64,000 nucleotides of DNA. Origin: Sedimentitalea nanhaiensis DSM 24252. GTDB taxonomy: Bacteria; Pseudomonadota; Alphaproteobacteria; Rhodobacterales; Rhodobacteraceae. Made by a program: the position numbers and the translations under genes. The notes under the pieces are model-generated. The model saw nothing but the letters and a program-made list of their open reading frames with translations. It did no database searches and was not told where the DNA came from. Location of the stretch: NCBI RefSeq assembly GCF_000473225.1, contig NZ_KI421509.1:605470-669469 (forward strand), in the 5' to 3' direction. Shown here piece by piece: positions 35,083 through 44,354 of this stretch. Position 1 is the stretch's first letter; the number at the start of each line of letters is the position of its first letter.

Positions 35083-37743
35083 ATGGAACTTTTCTTTCTT
35101 GCCGTTCTGATCCTGATCATGGCCACGGCGCTTGGGTCCGGCTTTCCGGTTGCCTTTGCCTTGCCCGGATCGGCCATCATCACCATCGTCCTGGCCGCCG
35201 CCGCGGGCTATTTTGCGGTTGGCGATGCCGATGCCTATTTTCACTCTGGTGGACCGTCGCAATGGCTGTCTGCAGGGGTAACCAACCTGCGCGGGGTCTA
35301 CTGGGAGGTAGAGCGGGACACGCTGATCGCGATTCCGCTGTTCATCTTCATGGGCATCATGTTGCAACGCTCCAAGATCGCCGAAGACCTTCTGGTGACA
35401 ATGGCCCGTCTGTTCGGGCCGGTTCCGGGCGGTCTGGGGATCTCGGTTGTGTTCGTCGGCGCGCTGCTGGCCGCCACCACCGGCATCGTCGGTGCCACGG
35501 TTGTGGCGATGGGGCTGATTTCCCTGCCGGCCATGTTGCGTAATAATTATTCGCAATCCCTGGCCACGGGCACCATTGCCGCGTCCGGAACGTTAGGGCA
35601 GATCATTCCGCCCTCGATTGTGCTGATCATCCTGGCCGACCAGTTGGCCAGCGCCTCGGATCAGGCCAGCACTGCGCGCAAGGCGCTGTACAAGGACGCC
35701 ACCGGCGAGCTGAGCATGCCCAGCGTCTTTGACGTGGCCAGCACCAGCGCCGGAGAGATGTTCCTGGGTGCGTTTGTGCCGGGTATCCTGCTGGTCCTGC
35801 TGTACATGGCCTTCATTCTGGTCTTCGCGATGCTGCGGCCGAAATCCGCACCAGCCGTTTCCTATGAGGGATCGTGGAACATGGCGTTCTGGGGCAACGT
35901 GGTGCTGACACTGGTACCGCCGCTGGCGCTGATCTTCCTGGTCCTGGGATCCATCATCACCGGTGTGGCCACCGTGAACCAGGCCGGTGCCATCGGTGCT
36001 GCCGGGGCGATGGTCATGGCGGGCTATCGGATCACCGAACAGAACAAATGGACCTATTATCCGGCCTTGCTGGCCATCGTTGCCCTGGGCCTGATCGCCT
36101 TTGCGCTGTCCACCTACAACATGAACATCAAAGCCATCATCGCCAACGGCGGTGACACCACCGGTATCGTGATAGGTGTCATTGCCGTCGTGCTTCTGGT
36201 GATCTCACTGATCTGGAGCGGTATCCGGGTTCTGAAGATCAACAACACCCTTCACGAGGTGATGGTCGAAACCGCCAAGACCACATCGCTGGTCTTTATT
36301 ATTCTGCTTGGGGCGGCCATGCTGACTGCGGCCTTCCGGGCCTTTGGCGGCGAAGATTTGGTGCGGGACTTTCTGAATTCGTTGCCCGGTGGCTTCTGGA
36401 GCCAGTTCGTCATCGTCATGGCGGTGATCTTCATTCTCGGTTTCTTTCTCGACTTTATCGAAATCGCGGTGGTTGTGGTGCCGATCGTGGCACCGATCCT
36501 GCTGGCGGACCCCGAGGCCAATATCACCGCCGTGTGGCTGGGTGTGATGATCGGCCTGAACATCCAGACGTCATTTTTGACGCCTCCCTTTGGCTTTGCC
36601 CTGTTCTACCTGCGCGGCGTTGCTCCGGCCATCGTCAAGACGGTGCAGATCTACAAAGGCGTCATCGCCTTCATCGGCCTGCAACTGGCCGCCCTGGCCA
36701 TCGTCGCCTGGTATCCGCAACTGGTGAACTACCTGCCCAACCGGATGAGCTTCCTGTCTGAAACCTCGCCGCCACCACGCAATCCGAAATTGCAGCAATG
36801 CCTGGAAAGCTATGTTCTGGAGCAGGTGGCCAGCAATGGCGCAGCAATCACGTCGACAATCTCTGCGGCACAGGGGTTGGATCTGTCGATCCTGCCCAAG
36901 AAACTGGCGTCTAATCTGTCAGGTGCCTTTGACGATGCGGCTCAGGCGCTAACTTTGCTTGACGATATCACGACCACCGAAGCCCAGGTTCAGGACGCCT
37001 CGGGTGTCTATCGCCCGGCCTTGGCGGTCGTGCGCGGCTTGCAGAAAGAGATGCGCAAACTGGATGAAGAAATCGAACGGCTGAACAAGGCCAGCCGCTA
37101 TCTGAACGACGCAGAGGATGTCGACAAGCGTCAGGCCATTCAGGATCGCGTTGCCGAGCTGACCGAACAGAAGGATGCGATCAGAGCCCAGGTGCCCGAG
37201 ACATGGAAAGAAACGCACGATACGTTCAGCACCCTGACCAAGGCCGAAGAAAAGGCGCGCAACACCTTTCGGCGTGCGGCTGACGGATCGGTCGAGCCAG
37301 TGGCCGAGTTCCTGACCGTCCTGGACGCCAACGACGCCTTTACCCAGCTCGAACCCGATTTGCAGGGCCTGGGGGATGTCATCGCCAATGACGAACCCGA
37401 ACAAGCCGAGGAGGCGCTGGATCGGGTCGGTAAGGCCTTTGGTCAGGTCACAGGCGCAAACCCGATTTCTTCGGCCCTGTCCAAGGCGCGGCGCAGCATG
37501 CGTGGAAATTCGATTGATCGCGAAGCGGCGGCCCAATCCTATCAGGCGGCCCTGACCGCATATGCAGCGCAGAAGGCCTGGCGTGGTGCGGCGGCACAAC
37601 AGCTGCGACCGGGGCTTGAGACCTATCTCGCGGGGATCTCCGAGACCATCGGCGCGCGTCAGCAACCCAAGCTGAGCCGCTCACAGGCGCTTTACCTGGC
37701 AAGCTGTAGCGCGTCGCACAGGGACCTGTCGCTCAACTTTTAA
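35083..37743 (+). CDS. TRAP transporter large permease (DctM) with C-terminal coiled-coil extension
   Basis: An 886-residue protein. Residues 1-560 form a DctM permease (GSGFPVAFALPGSAIITIVL; GLGISVVFVGALLAATTGIV; GTIAASGTLGQIIPPSIVLI; LGVMIGLNIQTSFLTPPFGF). It is itself longer than the usual 425 because of extra segments around residues 290-400. Residues 565-886 are a soluble extension with a coiled coil at about 647-711 (EMRKLDEEIERLNKASRYL; RVAELTEQKDAIRAQV) and an Ala-rich helical end. The ATG at 35083 follows GAGGACGGA. The extension follows the last membrane segment and has no recognised family. Confidence 0.9.
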   Translation: MELFFLAVLILIMATALGSGFPVAFALPGSAIITIVLAAAAGYFAVGDADAYFHSGGPSQWLSAGVTNLRGVYWEVERDTLIAIPLFIFMGIMLQRSKIAEDLLVTMARLFGPVPGGLGISVVFVGALLAATTGIVGATVVAMGLISLPAMLRNNYSQSLATGTIAASGTLGQIIPPSIVLIILADQLASASDQASTARKALYKDATGELSMPSVFDVASTSAGEMFLGAFVPGILLVLLYMAFILVFAMLRPKSAPAVSYEGSWNMAFWGNVVLTLVPPLALIFLVLGSIITGVATVNQAGAIGAAGAMVMAGYRITEQNKWTYYPALLAIVALGLIAFALSTYNMNIKAIIANGGDTTGIVIGVIAVVLLVISLIWSGIRVLKINNTLHEVMVETAKTTSLVFIILLGAAMLTAAFRAFGGEDLVRDFLNSLPGGFWSQFVIVMAVIFILGFFLDFIEIAVVVVPIVAPILLADPEANITAVWLGVMIGLNIQTSFLTPPFGFALFYLRGVAPAIVKTVQIYKGVIAFIGLQLAALAIVAWYPQLVNYLPNRMSFLSETSPPPRNPKLQQCLESYVLEQVASNGAAITSTISAAQGLDLSILPKKLASNLSGAFDDAAQALTLLDDITTTEAQVQDASGVYRPALAVVRGLQKEMRKLDEEIERLNKASRYLNDAEDVDKRQAIQDRVAELTEQKDAIRAQVPETWKETHDTFSTLTKAEEKARNTFRRAADGSVEPVAEFLTVLDANDAFTQLEPDLQGLGDVIANDEPEQAEEALDRVGKAFGQVTGANPISSALSKARRSMRGNSIDREAAAQSYQAALTAYAAQKAWRGAAAQQLRPGLETYLAGISETIGARQQPKLSRSQALYLASCSASHRDLSLNF

Positions 37744-38182
37744 GAGCTGCCGGTCTTGATCTGATATTTGCGCCGATCTTCATGATGTCCCCGAGATGAA
37801 CGGGCAAGCGCAGTGTAGGATGTTTGTCGGGGAGACGATAACCAAAGACTAGAGCATTTCACTTAGATCCGAACCGCCTATCACTGCCTGAAAATCAAAG
37901 ATTTCAACGCGATAGGTGATGCCCGATGTCTCAAGTTAAGTCGAAACGCTTGAGGCGGACGTTTTGAGAACACGACGTCGCTCAGGCCGTTCTGACGGGA
38001 ACTGCGTTCAGATCCCGGCGGAGCCTATCAGCTTCGACCGGAGCCACGAGAGCGTGGTTCGCACACACGGGCCTTCCAGGTTTGCGGAGGCATGAACTCA
38101 TTGCTCCGGGGAACTGCCGAATTGTGGGGAGCAGGCGGCGACATCAGAGAAGAACGGTCGCGCATCTGGTTCCACGCAAGAT
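37744..38182. other. Gene-free stretch with two palindromic segments
   Basis: About 440 bases without a supported gene. A long imperfect hairpin (37877-37916; arms CCTATC/GATAGG outside, TGAAAATC/GATTTCA inside) follows AGAGCATTTCACTTAGATCC at 37851. A second one with CTCAAG/CTTGAG arms lies at 37930-37954. This pattern suggests a dispersed palindromic intergenic element. Confidence 0.4.
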
Positions 38183-38183
38183 A

Positions 38184-38210
38184 AAAGCCGCTGCGATGTG
38201 CAGCGGCTTT
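38184..38210 (-). terminator. Bidirectional intrinsic terminator
   Basis: An 11-base-pair stem (AAAGCCGCTGC / GCAGCGGCTTT) with a 5-base loop has A-rich and T-rich flanks and can stop transcription from the minus-strand MepK-like gene, which ends at 38242. Confidence 0.85.
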
Positions 38211-38241
38211 GGTCAGGCGGAATCAGCGGGCAGGTGCGGTG

Positions 38242-38811
38242 TCAGCCACCCCAGGTGCGTACATCGCCACAATCCATGTGCACGAAATTCGACCGCGAAT
38301 AGCGCCCGACGCCCCCTGCACGGCAGGCCGATGCGGCCTTGGCCATCTGACCGACCGATCGCGACGAAAGCCGAAGATCGGCCGCCTGGCCTCTCATGTG
38401 CAATGAATTCTTCGCCACACCCCGTGACCGGCTGCGTAGCATGGCGTTGGTTTGCGGGCTGCGATAGCCCGACAACATCATATAGGGCTCATTCACATCC
38501 ATCAGGTTGTGCGCCGCGGCCATGATGTCGATCGTCCGAAGGTCGATGGATTTCAACTGATCGGTACGCCAGTCGCGCATGAAGTGGTTGATTTCCTTGA
38601 CTGAATCCTTGATATATTTGCCATCTATCCAATATATCATATCAATCCGTTCGCCGGTGCGCCCCGAGTACATGCGGATACGACGTATATCACCGCCCCC
38701 CCGCAAGAAACCTGCCGCATTTGCGAATGTTGGTGCCGCTGTGACTGCTGTTGCTGCGAATGCCCCCAGCAACGCACGACGGGTGATCCCCGTAGAGCCG
38801 AAGTTTGTCAT
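38242..38811 (-). CDS. DUF882 / YcbK-like peptidoglycan endopeptidase (MepK-type)
   Basis: The 189-residue protein begins MTNFGSTGITRRALLGAFAA, a twin-arginine-type signal cut near ANA|AG. The M15-like zinc-peptidase motifs are SGYRSPQTNAMLRSRSRGV, SLHMRGQAADLRL (His and Asp ligands) and FVHMDCGDVRTWGG (final His). E. coli MepK (YcbK) cuts cross-links made by L,D-transpeptidases, and an L,D-transpeptidase gene is divergent from this one. An AGGACGG ribosome site fixes the start at 38811. Confidence 0.88.
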   Translation of the reverse strand: MTNFGSTGITRRALLGAFAATAVTAAPTFANAAGFLRGGGDIRRIRMYSGRTGERIDMIYWIDGKYIKDSVKEINHFMRDWRTDQLKSIDLRTIDIMAAAHNLMDVNEPYMMLSGYRSPQTNAMLRSRSRGVAKNSLHMRGQAADLRLSSRSVGQMAKAASACRAGGVGRYSRSNFVHMDCGDVRTWGG

Positions 38812-39134
38812 GTTTCTGCGCCGTCCTGTACGCTTCTCGTCCTGCCTGCGCACGATGTTACGTGCGCGATTAATACATCCACTCCCGAATGTGTAACCTG
38901 TATGCCACAGGTCAAATACCAATCCAAGCCTGGAATTGTGCAAGTTTTAGATACAGTGGATTTTCGGCAATTTCTCGCGCAATGCGTCGAAAAGGCGACC
39001 CGATGCAATCCCGCACCAGAGGTCGTTGCAATTTGAAGAAATCTGATTTGGGAATAGACACCAAATTTGCATGTTCTACATTTATTGTTTGGCTTCGGCT
39101 GCGTAATCATTGTTTCCAATTTCAAGGATAGTTC

Positions 39135-40751
39135 ATGACCCTTTTTCAGCACCTGCGGTTTCTCCTCCGTTCTCTGATTCTGGTATGGGTCCTCATCGCG
39201 ACAATCGGTCTGTTGTCCGGTCCGGCAGAGGCGCAGGTCACAGCGTTCAAACAGGCCGTGGCCGAAGCGGCCGCGTCGGATTCCGATCTCGCCGACTTTT
39301 ACAGGACGACCGGATATCAGGCGGTCTGGACCGGCGAGGGCGGCACATATCGCGACCGCCGTGCCGCACTGGTCCGGGCACTGTCCAATGTCCAGGTCCA
39401 CGGCCTGCCCGCGGTGCGCTATGATGTGGATCGGCTCATAAACCAGATGCAAACCGCCCGCAGCACACGCGACCTGGGGTTGGTCGAGGTCGAGCTGAGC
39501 AAGCTGTTCCTGCGATATGCGCGCGACATCCAGACCGGTGTGCTGACGCCCGCCCGGGTCGACAGCGGGATCGTGCGCGAGGTGCCCTATCGCGACCGCG
39601 CGGCCTATCTTGTCAATTTCACCAACAGCGCACCACGGCGTTTTCTGGACGGGCTGGCGCCGTCATCGCCCCAATATCGCAACCTGTTAAAGGAAAAGCT
39701 GCGACTGGAGCAATTGCTAGGTCGGGGTGGCTGGGGCCAGACCGTACCTGCTGGCAGCCTGAAACCGGGACAAAGCGGCAATTCCGTCGCGATCCTGCGC
39801 AACCGGCTGATCGCAATGGGCTATATGGGTCGCAGTGCCACGCAAACCTATGATGGCGACATCCAGGCGGCGGTGCAGAAGTTCCAGGCCACACATGGTC
39901 TGTCCACCGATGGCGTTGCCGGCAAGGGGACCATGGCCGAGATCAACAAAACCGTCGAGGAACGCCTGCGCTCGGTCATCGTCGCGTTGGAGCGAGAACG
40001 CTGGATCAACATGGACCTCGGCAGCCGTCATATTCTGGTCAACCAAACCGATTTCAGCGCCAAGATCGTCGACAACGGCCGCGTGACATTTCAGACCCGC
40101 TCGGTGATCGGCAAGAACACCGGCGACCGCCGCAGCCCCGAATTCTCGGACATGATGGAATTCATGGTCATCAATCCCAGCTGGTATGTGCCGCGCTCGA
40201 TCGTCACCAAGGAATACTTGCCGAAGCTCAAGAACAACCCCAATGCCGTTGGCCATATCGAGATCACCGACAGCCGGGGCCGCCGCGTCAACCGCTCGGC
40301 TGTCGATTTCACCCAATTCTCGGCGCGCAGCTTTCCCTATGCGATGCGCCAGCCGCCCAGCAAGCGCAATGCCCTGGGTCTGGTCAAGTTCATGTTCCCG
40401 AACAAATACAACATCTACCTGCACGATACCCCGTCAAAAAACCTGTTTGACCGCGAAAGCCGGGCTTTTTCGCATGGCTGCATCCGCTTGGCCGATCCGT
40501 TCGATTTTGCCTATGCCCTGCTGGCAGAACAGACCAGCGATCCCAAGGGGCATTTCAACCGGATCCTGAACACCGGCAAGGAAACCAAGGTGACTTTGAA
40601 ACAGCCGGTGCCCGTGCACATCATCTATCGCACCGCAATGATCACCGAGAATGGCCAGGTCGAGTATCGCCGCGACATCTATGGGCGCGATGCCCGGATA
40701 TGGAAGGCTCTGGACGATGCGGGGGTAGCCCTGCGCGCGGTTCGGGGGTAA
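39135..40751 (+). CDS. L,D-transpeptidase, YcbB/LdtD family
   Basis: Forms 3-3 peptidoglycan cross-links or attaches proteins to the wall in the periplasm. The 538-residue protein has an N-terminal membrane/signal segment (SLILVWVLIATIGLLSG), a scaffold domain, and a peptidoglycan-binding domain at about 208-275 (GNSVAILRNRLIAMGYMG ... VQKFQATHGLSTDGVAGKGT). The YkuD catalytic domain holds the catalytic Cys449 in SHGCIRLADPFDFAYALL. It is divergent from the MepK-like gene; lpxD follows 33 bases later, perhaps in the same operon. Confidence 0.9.
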   Translation: MTLFQHLRFLLRSLILVWVLIATIGLLSGPAEAQVTAFKQAVAEAAASDSDLADFYRTTGYQAVWTGEGGTYRDRRAALVRALSNVQVHGLPAVRYDVDRLINQMQTARSTRDLGLVEVELSKLFLRYARDIQTGVLTPARVDSGIVREVPYRDRAAYLVNFTNSAPRRFLDGLAPSSPQYRNLLKEKLRLEQLLGRGGWGQTVPAGSLKPGQSGNSVAILRNRLIAMGYMGRSATQTYDGDIQAAVQKFQATHGLSTDGVAGKGTMAEINKTVEERLRSVIVALERERWINMDLGSRHILVNQTDFSAKIVDNGRVTFQTRSVIGKNTGDRRSPEFSDMMEFMVINPSWYVPRSIVTKEYLPKLKNNPNAVGHIEITDSRGRRVNRSAVDFTQFSARSFPYAMRQPPSKRNALGLVKFMFPNKYNIYLHDTPSKNLFDRESRAFSHGCIRLADPFDFAYALLAEQTSDPKGHFNRILNTGKETKVTLKQPVPVHIIYRTAMITENGQVEYRRDIYGRDARIWKALDDAGVALRAVRG

Positions 40752-40784
40752 TCACGGTCCCGAACCAAACGAAGGGGCCGCACC

Positions 40785-41876
40785 ATGACATTCACAATTC
40801 AGCAGATCGCCCTGCAATTAGGGGCCGAGGCCGTTGGGGACCTGACTTTCGCCGTGGATCGTGCCGCCGAACCGGGTGATGCGGGGCCCACCGATCTGGC
40901 TTTGGCCATGTCGCCGAAATACGCGCAGGACCTGACTGCGGGGCAGGCCCGCGTGGCGGTGCTGTGGCCCGAGGCCGACTGGCAGCAGATGGGGCTGGTG
41001 GCCGCCATCTTTGCACCACGTCCCCGGATGGCGATGTCGGGCCTGACCGCGATGATGGATCGCGGCCAGGGGTTTGGACCGGGCATTCATCCGTCCGCCG
41101 TGATCGACCCATCGGCGGAACTGGCCGAAGACGTATCCGTCGGGCCGTTGTCCGTCATCGGTGCCCGGGCGCGGATCGGGGCTGGCACAGTGATCGGCCC
41201 CCACTGCTTTATCGGGTCCGATGTCCGGATCGGCCAGAACGGATTTCTGCGTGAAATGGTCAGCATCGGAGCCCGCGCCGCGATTGGCGCGCGTTTCATT
41301 GCCCAGCCGGGTGCGCGGATCGGATCGGATGGGTTTTCCTTTGTCACACCCGAGGTGTCGGGTGCGGAAAACGTGCGCAAGACCTTGGGCGATCAGGGCG
41401 ATGCCAAGGCCCAAAGCTGGGTGCGCATCCATTCACTGGGCGGCGTCCGGATCGGTGACGATGTCGAAGTCGGGGCCAATTGCACCGTGGACAACGGCAC
41501 CATTCGCAACACTGAAATCGGCCACGGCTCAAAACTGGATAACCTGGTCCATGTCGGCCACAACACCCGCGTTGGACGCGATTGCCTTCTGTGCGGGCAA
41601 TGCGGTATCTCCGGTTCGGTCGACATTGGCAACAATGTCATCCTGGGCGGACAGGTCGGCGTGGTAGACAATATCTTTATCGGCGACGGGGCGATCGCCG
41701 GAGGCGGAACCAAGATTCTCTCCAATGTCCCCGCCGGTCGGGTCGTGATGGGCTATCCGGCGGTCAAGATGGAAACCCACACCGAAATCTACAAGGCGCA
41801 GCGCCGCTTGCCACGATTGGTGCGTGACATCGCTGCGTTACAAAAAGCGGTTTTCAATCGGGGGTCGGCAGACTAA
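40785..41876 (+). CDS. lpxD: UDP-3-O-(3-hydroxyacyl)glucosamine N-acyltransferase
   Basis: Third step of lipid A synthesis: adds the second 3-hydroxyacyl chain to UDP-3-O-acyl-glucosamine. The 363-residue protein has the LpxD N-terminal uridine-binding domain (residues 1-95) and a left-handed beta helix of hexapeptide repeats (VGPLSVIGARARIGAGTVIG; CTVDNGTIRNTEIGHGSKLD). The catalytic His lies in DNLVHVGHNTRVG. It is followed by a dedicated ACP and a ketosynthase, in an order that suggests acyl supply for lipid A. Confidence 0.95.
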   Translation: MTFTIQQIALQLGAEAVGDLTFAVDRAAEPGDAGPTDLALAMSPKYAQDLTAGQARVAVLWPEADWQQMGLVAAIFAPRPRMAMSGLTAMMDRGQGFGPGIHPSAVIDPSAELAEDVSVGPLSVIGARARIGAGTVIGPHCFIGSDVRIGQNGFLREMVSIGARAAIGARFIAQPGARIGSDGFSFVTPEVSGAENVRKTLGDQGDAKAQSWVRIHSLGGVRIGDDVEVGANCTVDNGTIRNTEIGHGSKLDNLVHVGHNTRVGRDCLLCGQCGISGSVDIGNNVILGGQVGVVDNIFIGDGAIAGGGTKILSNVPAGRVVMGYPAVKMETHTEIYKAQRRLPRLVRDIAALQKAVFNRGSAD

Positions 41877-41909
41877 GCCGACGGCAGGACAGCAAAGCAG
41901 GAAACGGAC

Positions 41910-42167
41910 ATGAACATCCAGAACAGGGTCATCGATATCATTGCCGCACAGGCCGTTCTCGAACCTTCGGATGTCAAACTGGACAGCACGCTCGAGGATC
42001 TGGGGATTGACAGCCTGGGGCTGGTCGAAAGCATATTTGCCATTGAAGAAGAGTTCGACATCACGATTCCCTTCAACGCCAACGAACCCAGCGACAGCGA
42101 TTTCGATATCTCAACCGTCGCGGCGATGATCAAGGGGATCGAAAAACTGATCGCGGACGTATCGTGA
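41910..42167 (+). CDS. Acyl carrier protein
   Basis: The 85-residue acidic protein has the phosphopantetheine motif GIDSLGLVE with Ser35 and the usual four-helix pattern (VIDIIAAQAVLEPSDVKLD... ISTVAAMIKGIEKLIADV). It is distinct from the housekeeping AcpP by location and sequence. Placement between lpxD and a ketosynthase suggests a specialised carrier for lipid A or another envelope acyl chain, comparable in idea to rhizobial AcpXL. Confidence 0.9.
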   Translation: MNIQNRVIDIIAAQAVLEPSDVKLDSTLEDLGIDSLGLVESIFAIEEEFDITIPFNANEPSDSDFDISTVAAMIKGIEKLIADVS

Positions 42168-42192
42168 TATTGATCGCAAGGGGGCGATGCGC

Positions 42193-43401
42193 ATGAACCG
42201 CGTTGTCATCACCGGGGCGGGCACAATCAACGCGCTTGGACATTCGGTGCCGGAAACGGTCGAGGCGATGCGTGAAGGGCGGTGCGGCATCGGCGAGCTC
42301 GAGTTTCGAGATGTCGAGCGTCTGGCAATCCGCATCGGTGGGCAGGTGCGCGGATTCGAGGCCGAGGGCCGGTTCAACCGTCAGCAGATGACCCTGTATG
42401 ACCGGTTCACCCAGTTCACCCTGACCGCCGCAAAAGAGGCGATTACCCAATCCGGACTGGAGTTTCACGGCGATCTCGCGGCCCGGTCGGGCGTGGTTCT
42501 GGGCACTGCCGGGGGCGGGGTCAGCACCTGGGACGATAACTACCGCAGCGTCTATGAGGACGGAAAGAACCGGGTTCACCCCTTTGTCGTGCCCAAGCTG
42601 ATGAACAACGCCGCCGCCAGCCATGTGTCGATGGAACACAATCTCAAGGGGCCGTCCTTTACGGTTTCGACCGCCTGTGCCTCGTCCAACCATGCCATGG
42701 CCCAGGCCTTTGCCATGGTGCGCTCCGGCATGGCGCCGGCAATGGTCACCGGCGGATCCGAAAGCATGTTGTGCTTTGGCGGGGTCAAGGCCTGGGAAGG
42801 GCTGCGGGTGATGTCCAAGGACGCCTGCCGCCCGTTTTCACTGGGGCGCAGCGGCATGGTCCAGGGCGAAGGTGCGGGCGTTTTTGTTTTCGAGAACTAT
42901 GAACATGCCCGGGCCCGGGGGGCCGAAATCCTGTGCGAAGTCATCGGTTTCGCCATGAGTTCGGATGCTTCGGACATCGTGATGCCATCCAAACAGGGGG
43001 CGGCGCGGGCCATGGCCAACGCGCTGCAGGATGCCAGGGTCAATCCGGACGAGGTCGGCTATATCAACGCTCATGGCACCGGCACCGCAGCCAATGACAA
43101 GACCGAGTGCGCCGCCGTCGCTGACGTGTTCGGTCCGCACGCGGACAACCTGATGATCAGTTCGACCAAGTCGATGCACGGTCACCTGATTGGCGGCACC
43201 GGGGCGGTGGAACTTCTGGCCTGCATCATGGCACTGCGCGACGGAGTGATTGCCCCAACCATCGGCTATGAGGAACCAGACCCGGAATGCGCGCTCGACG
43301 TGGTGCCCAACATTGCCCGCGACGCCAGGGTCCATGTGGCGGTGTCCAACGCCTTTGCCTTTGGCGGGCTGAATGCGGTACTGGTCCTGCGCAAGGTCTG
43401 A
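42193..43401 (+). CDS. Beta-ketoacyl-ACP synthase (FabF/KAS II type)
   Basis: The 402-residue condensing enzyme has the Cys-His-His triad: C162 (VSTACASSNHAMA), H295 (INAHGTGTAANDKTE) and H332 (STKSMHGHLIGGTGA). It extends acyl-ACP with malonyl-ACP. The ATG at 42193 is preferred because AAGGGGG lies 8 bases upstream; the ATG at 42187 is only 2 bases from that site. The likely partner is the ACP 25 bases upstream. Confidence 0.92.
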   Translation: MNRVVITGAGTINALGHSVPETVEAMREGRCGIGELEFRDVERLAIRIGGQVRGFEAEGRFNRQQMTLYDRFTQFTLTAAKEAITQSGLEFHGDLAARSGVVLGTAGGGVSTWDDNYRSVYEDGKNRVHPFVVPKLMNNAAASHVSMEHNLKGPSFTVSTACASSNHAMAQAFAMVRSGMAPAMVTGGSESMLCFGGVKAWEGLRVMSKDACRPFSLGRSGMVQGEGAGVFVFENYEHARARGAEILCEVIGFAMSSDASDIVMPSKQGAARAMANALQDARVNPDEVGYINAHGTGTAANDKTECAAVADVFGPHADNLMISSTKSMHGHLIGGTGAVELLACIMALRDGVIAPTIGYEEPDPECALDVVPNIARDARVHVAVSNAFAFGGLNAVLVLRKV

Positions 43402-43409
43402 AACGCAAA

Positions 43410-43433
43410 ACGCCGGACCTGATGGCCCGGCGT
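43410..43433 (+). terminator. Hairpin terminator between the ketosynthase and ialB-like genes
   Basis: ACGCCGG and CCGGCGT form a 7-base-pair stem with a 10-base loop, immediately after the ketosynthase stop and before the convergent gene end at 43458. Confidence 0.6.
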
Positions 43434-43457
43434 CCTGTTGCAGATCGCAACCAAAAT

Positions 43458-44123
43458 CTATTCGGTCAGAACATCCACCGCATCAAATCCGGCGGTAAAG
43501 CCCGAGAGCGACATCGACAGTTGTACGGTCTGATCCGGTGCCGGGGCAGGGACCAGCGACACGGTTGCCTTGTTGCCGCGCTTGAACGCGTCGATATCTT
43601 CCTTGGTCAATCCGATTTGCGCGGCACAGCCGAGCGGGCTGCAGAAGGAATAATTATACCGCTTGCCAGGCGCATCGTCGACGGCAATGGTCAACTGGGC
43701 CGGCAGCAAGGTTTCCAGGGGCACCAGAACCGTCGCACCGGCGGCGGCCTGTCCCCCGTTGTCAATCCGGAACAGCGACACCTCGGCGACCGGGTTGCCG
43801 CTGTTGTCGCGCAGGATCTGTAGCAGCGAACAGGGGTCTTTTTCGGCTTTGGTCTTGATGCACGCCAGATCCCAATCGCCGAATTTCTTCTGCGAATAGC
43901 GCTCGCCGATCTTGGGGCCGTCGGATACCGGTTGGCCCAGATCCAGGGCCGGACCAGTCGATGGGGCGGGGTCGGCTGCGGTGGTGGGGTCGGCTGCGGG
44001 GGCGGCCTGTTCGCCTTGGGCCGCTGCGGGCGCGGTTTCCTCGGTTGCGCTGTCCTGCGCATGCGTCTGGCTGCCTGCGGCAATCAAAGCCAGTGCGGCG
44101 AGGGAAGGAAGGTGTTTCAACAT
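43458..44123 (-). CDS. Invasion-associated locus B (IalB)-family exported protein
   Basis: The 221-residue protein has a signal peptide (MLKHLPSLAALALIAAGSQT, cut near HAQ|DS) and an Ala/Pro-rich spacer (residues 25-65). The IalB fold follows: FGDWDLACIKTKAEKDPCSL, SLFRIDNG, then RYNYSFCSPLGCAAQIGLT with the conserved cysteine pairs. The name comes from Bartonella; in free-living relatives it is a periplasmic protein of unknown function. The start at 44123 faces a 475-base intergenic region holding small-RNA candidates. Confidence 0.88.
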   Translation of the reverse strand: MLKHLPSLAALALIAAGSQTHAQDSATEETAPAAAQGEQAAPAADPTTAADPAPSTGPALDLGQPVSDGPKIGERYSQKKFGDWDLACIKTKAEKDPCSLLQILRDNSGNPVAEVSLFRIDNGGQAAAGATVLVPLETLLPAQLTIAVDDAPGKRYNYSFCSPLGCAAQIGLTKEDIDAFKRGNKATVSLVPAPAPDQTVQLSMSLSGFTAGFDAVDVLTE

Positions 44124-44279
44124 CGTGACGCTTTCGTTTTTTAGGGCTGCCTGTGGCCTGCTGTATCACGGTGTCAAAGCACTGTCAGGAGCATATTGCA
44201 GTTCACTTGCGGTACGGATGACAATCTCTCCCCACCCACATGCGCCCGTCGCGTTAACCTTTGCTGTGACCTGAACAGC

Positions 44280-44307
44280 AAAAAAGGGGGCTGCAAAGCC
44301 CCCTTTT
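44280..44307 (-). terminator. Intrinsic terminator (works in both directions)
   Basis: AAAAGGGGGC / GCCCCCTTTT form a 10-base-pair stem with a 6-base loop; on the minus strand it ends in a run of six T. It would end candidate RNA B. Confidence 0.85.
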
Positions 44308-44348
44308 CCTAAGTGTCTCTCCCCGTCGGACTGGCCGACTTAGTAATT
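44280..44348 (-). ncRNA. Candidate small RNA B (minus strand) with promoter and terminator
   Basis: On the minus strand TTGACC (44383-44378), a 17-base spacer and TAACGT (44360-44355) make a good sigma-70-type promoter. The predicted transcript starts near 44348. It contains CTAAGT...ACTTAG and GTCGG/CCGAC pairings and a purine-rich GGGGAGAGAC segment. It ends at the terminator at 44280-44307. There is no ORF of note, and the length is about 70 bases. It could instead be a terminated leader for the ialB-like gene. Confidence 0.5.
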
Positions 44349-44354
44349 GGGGAA

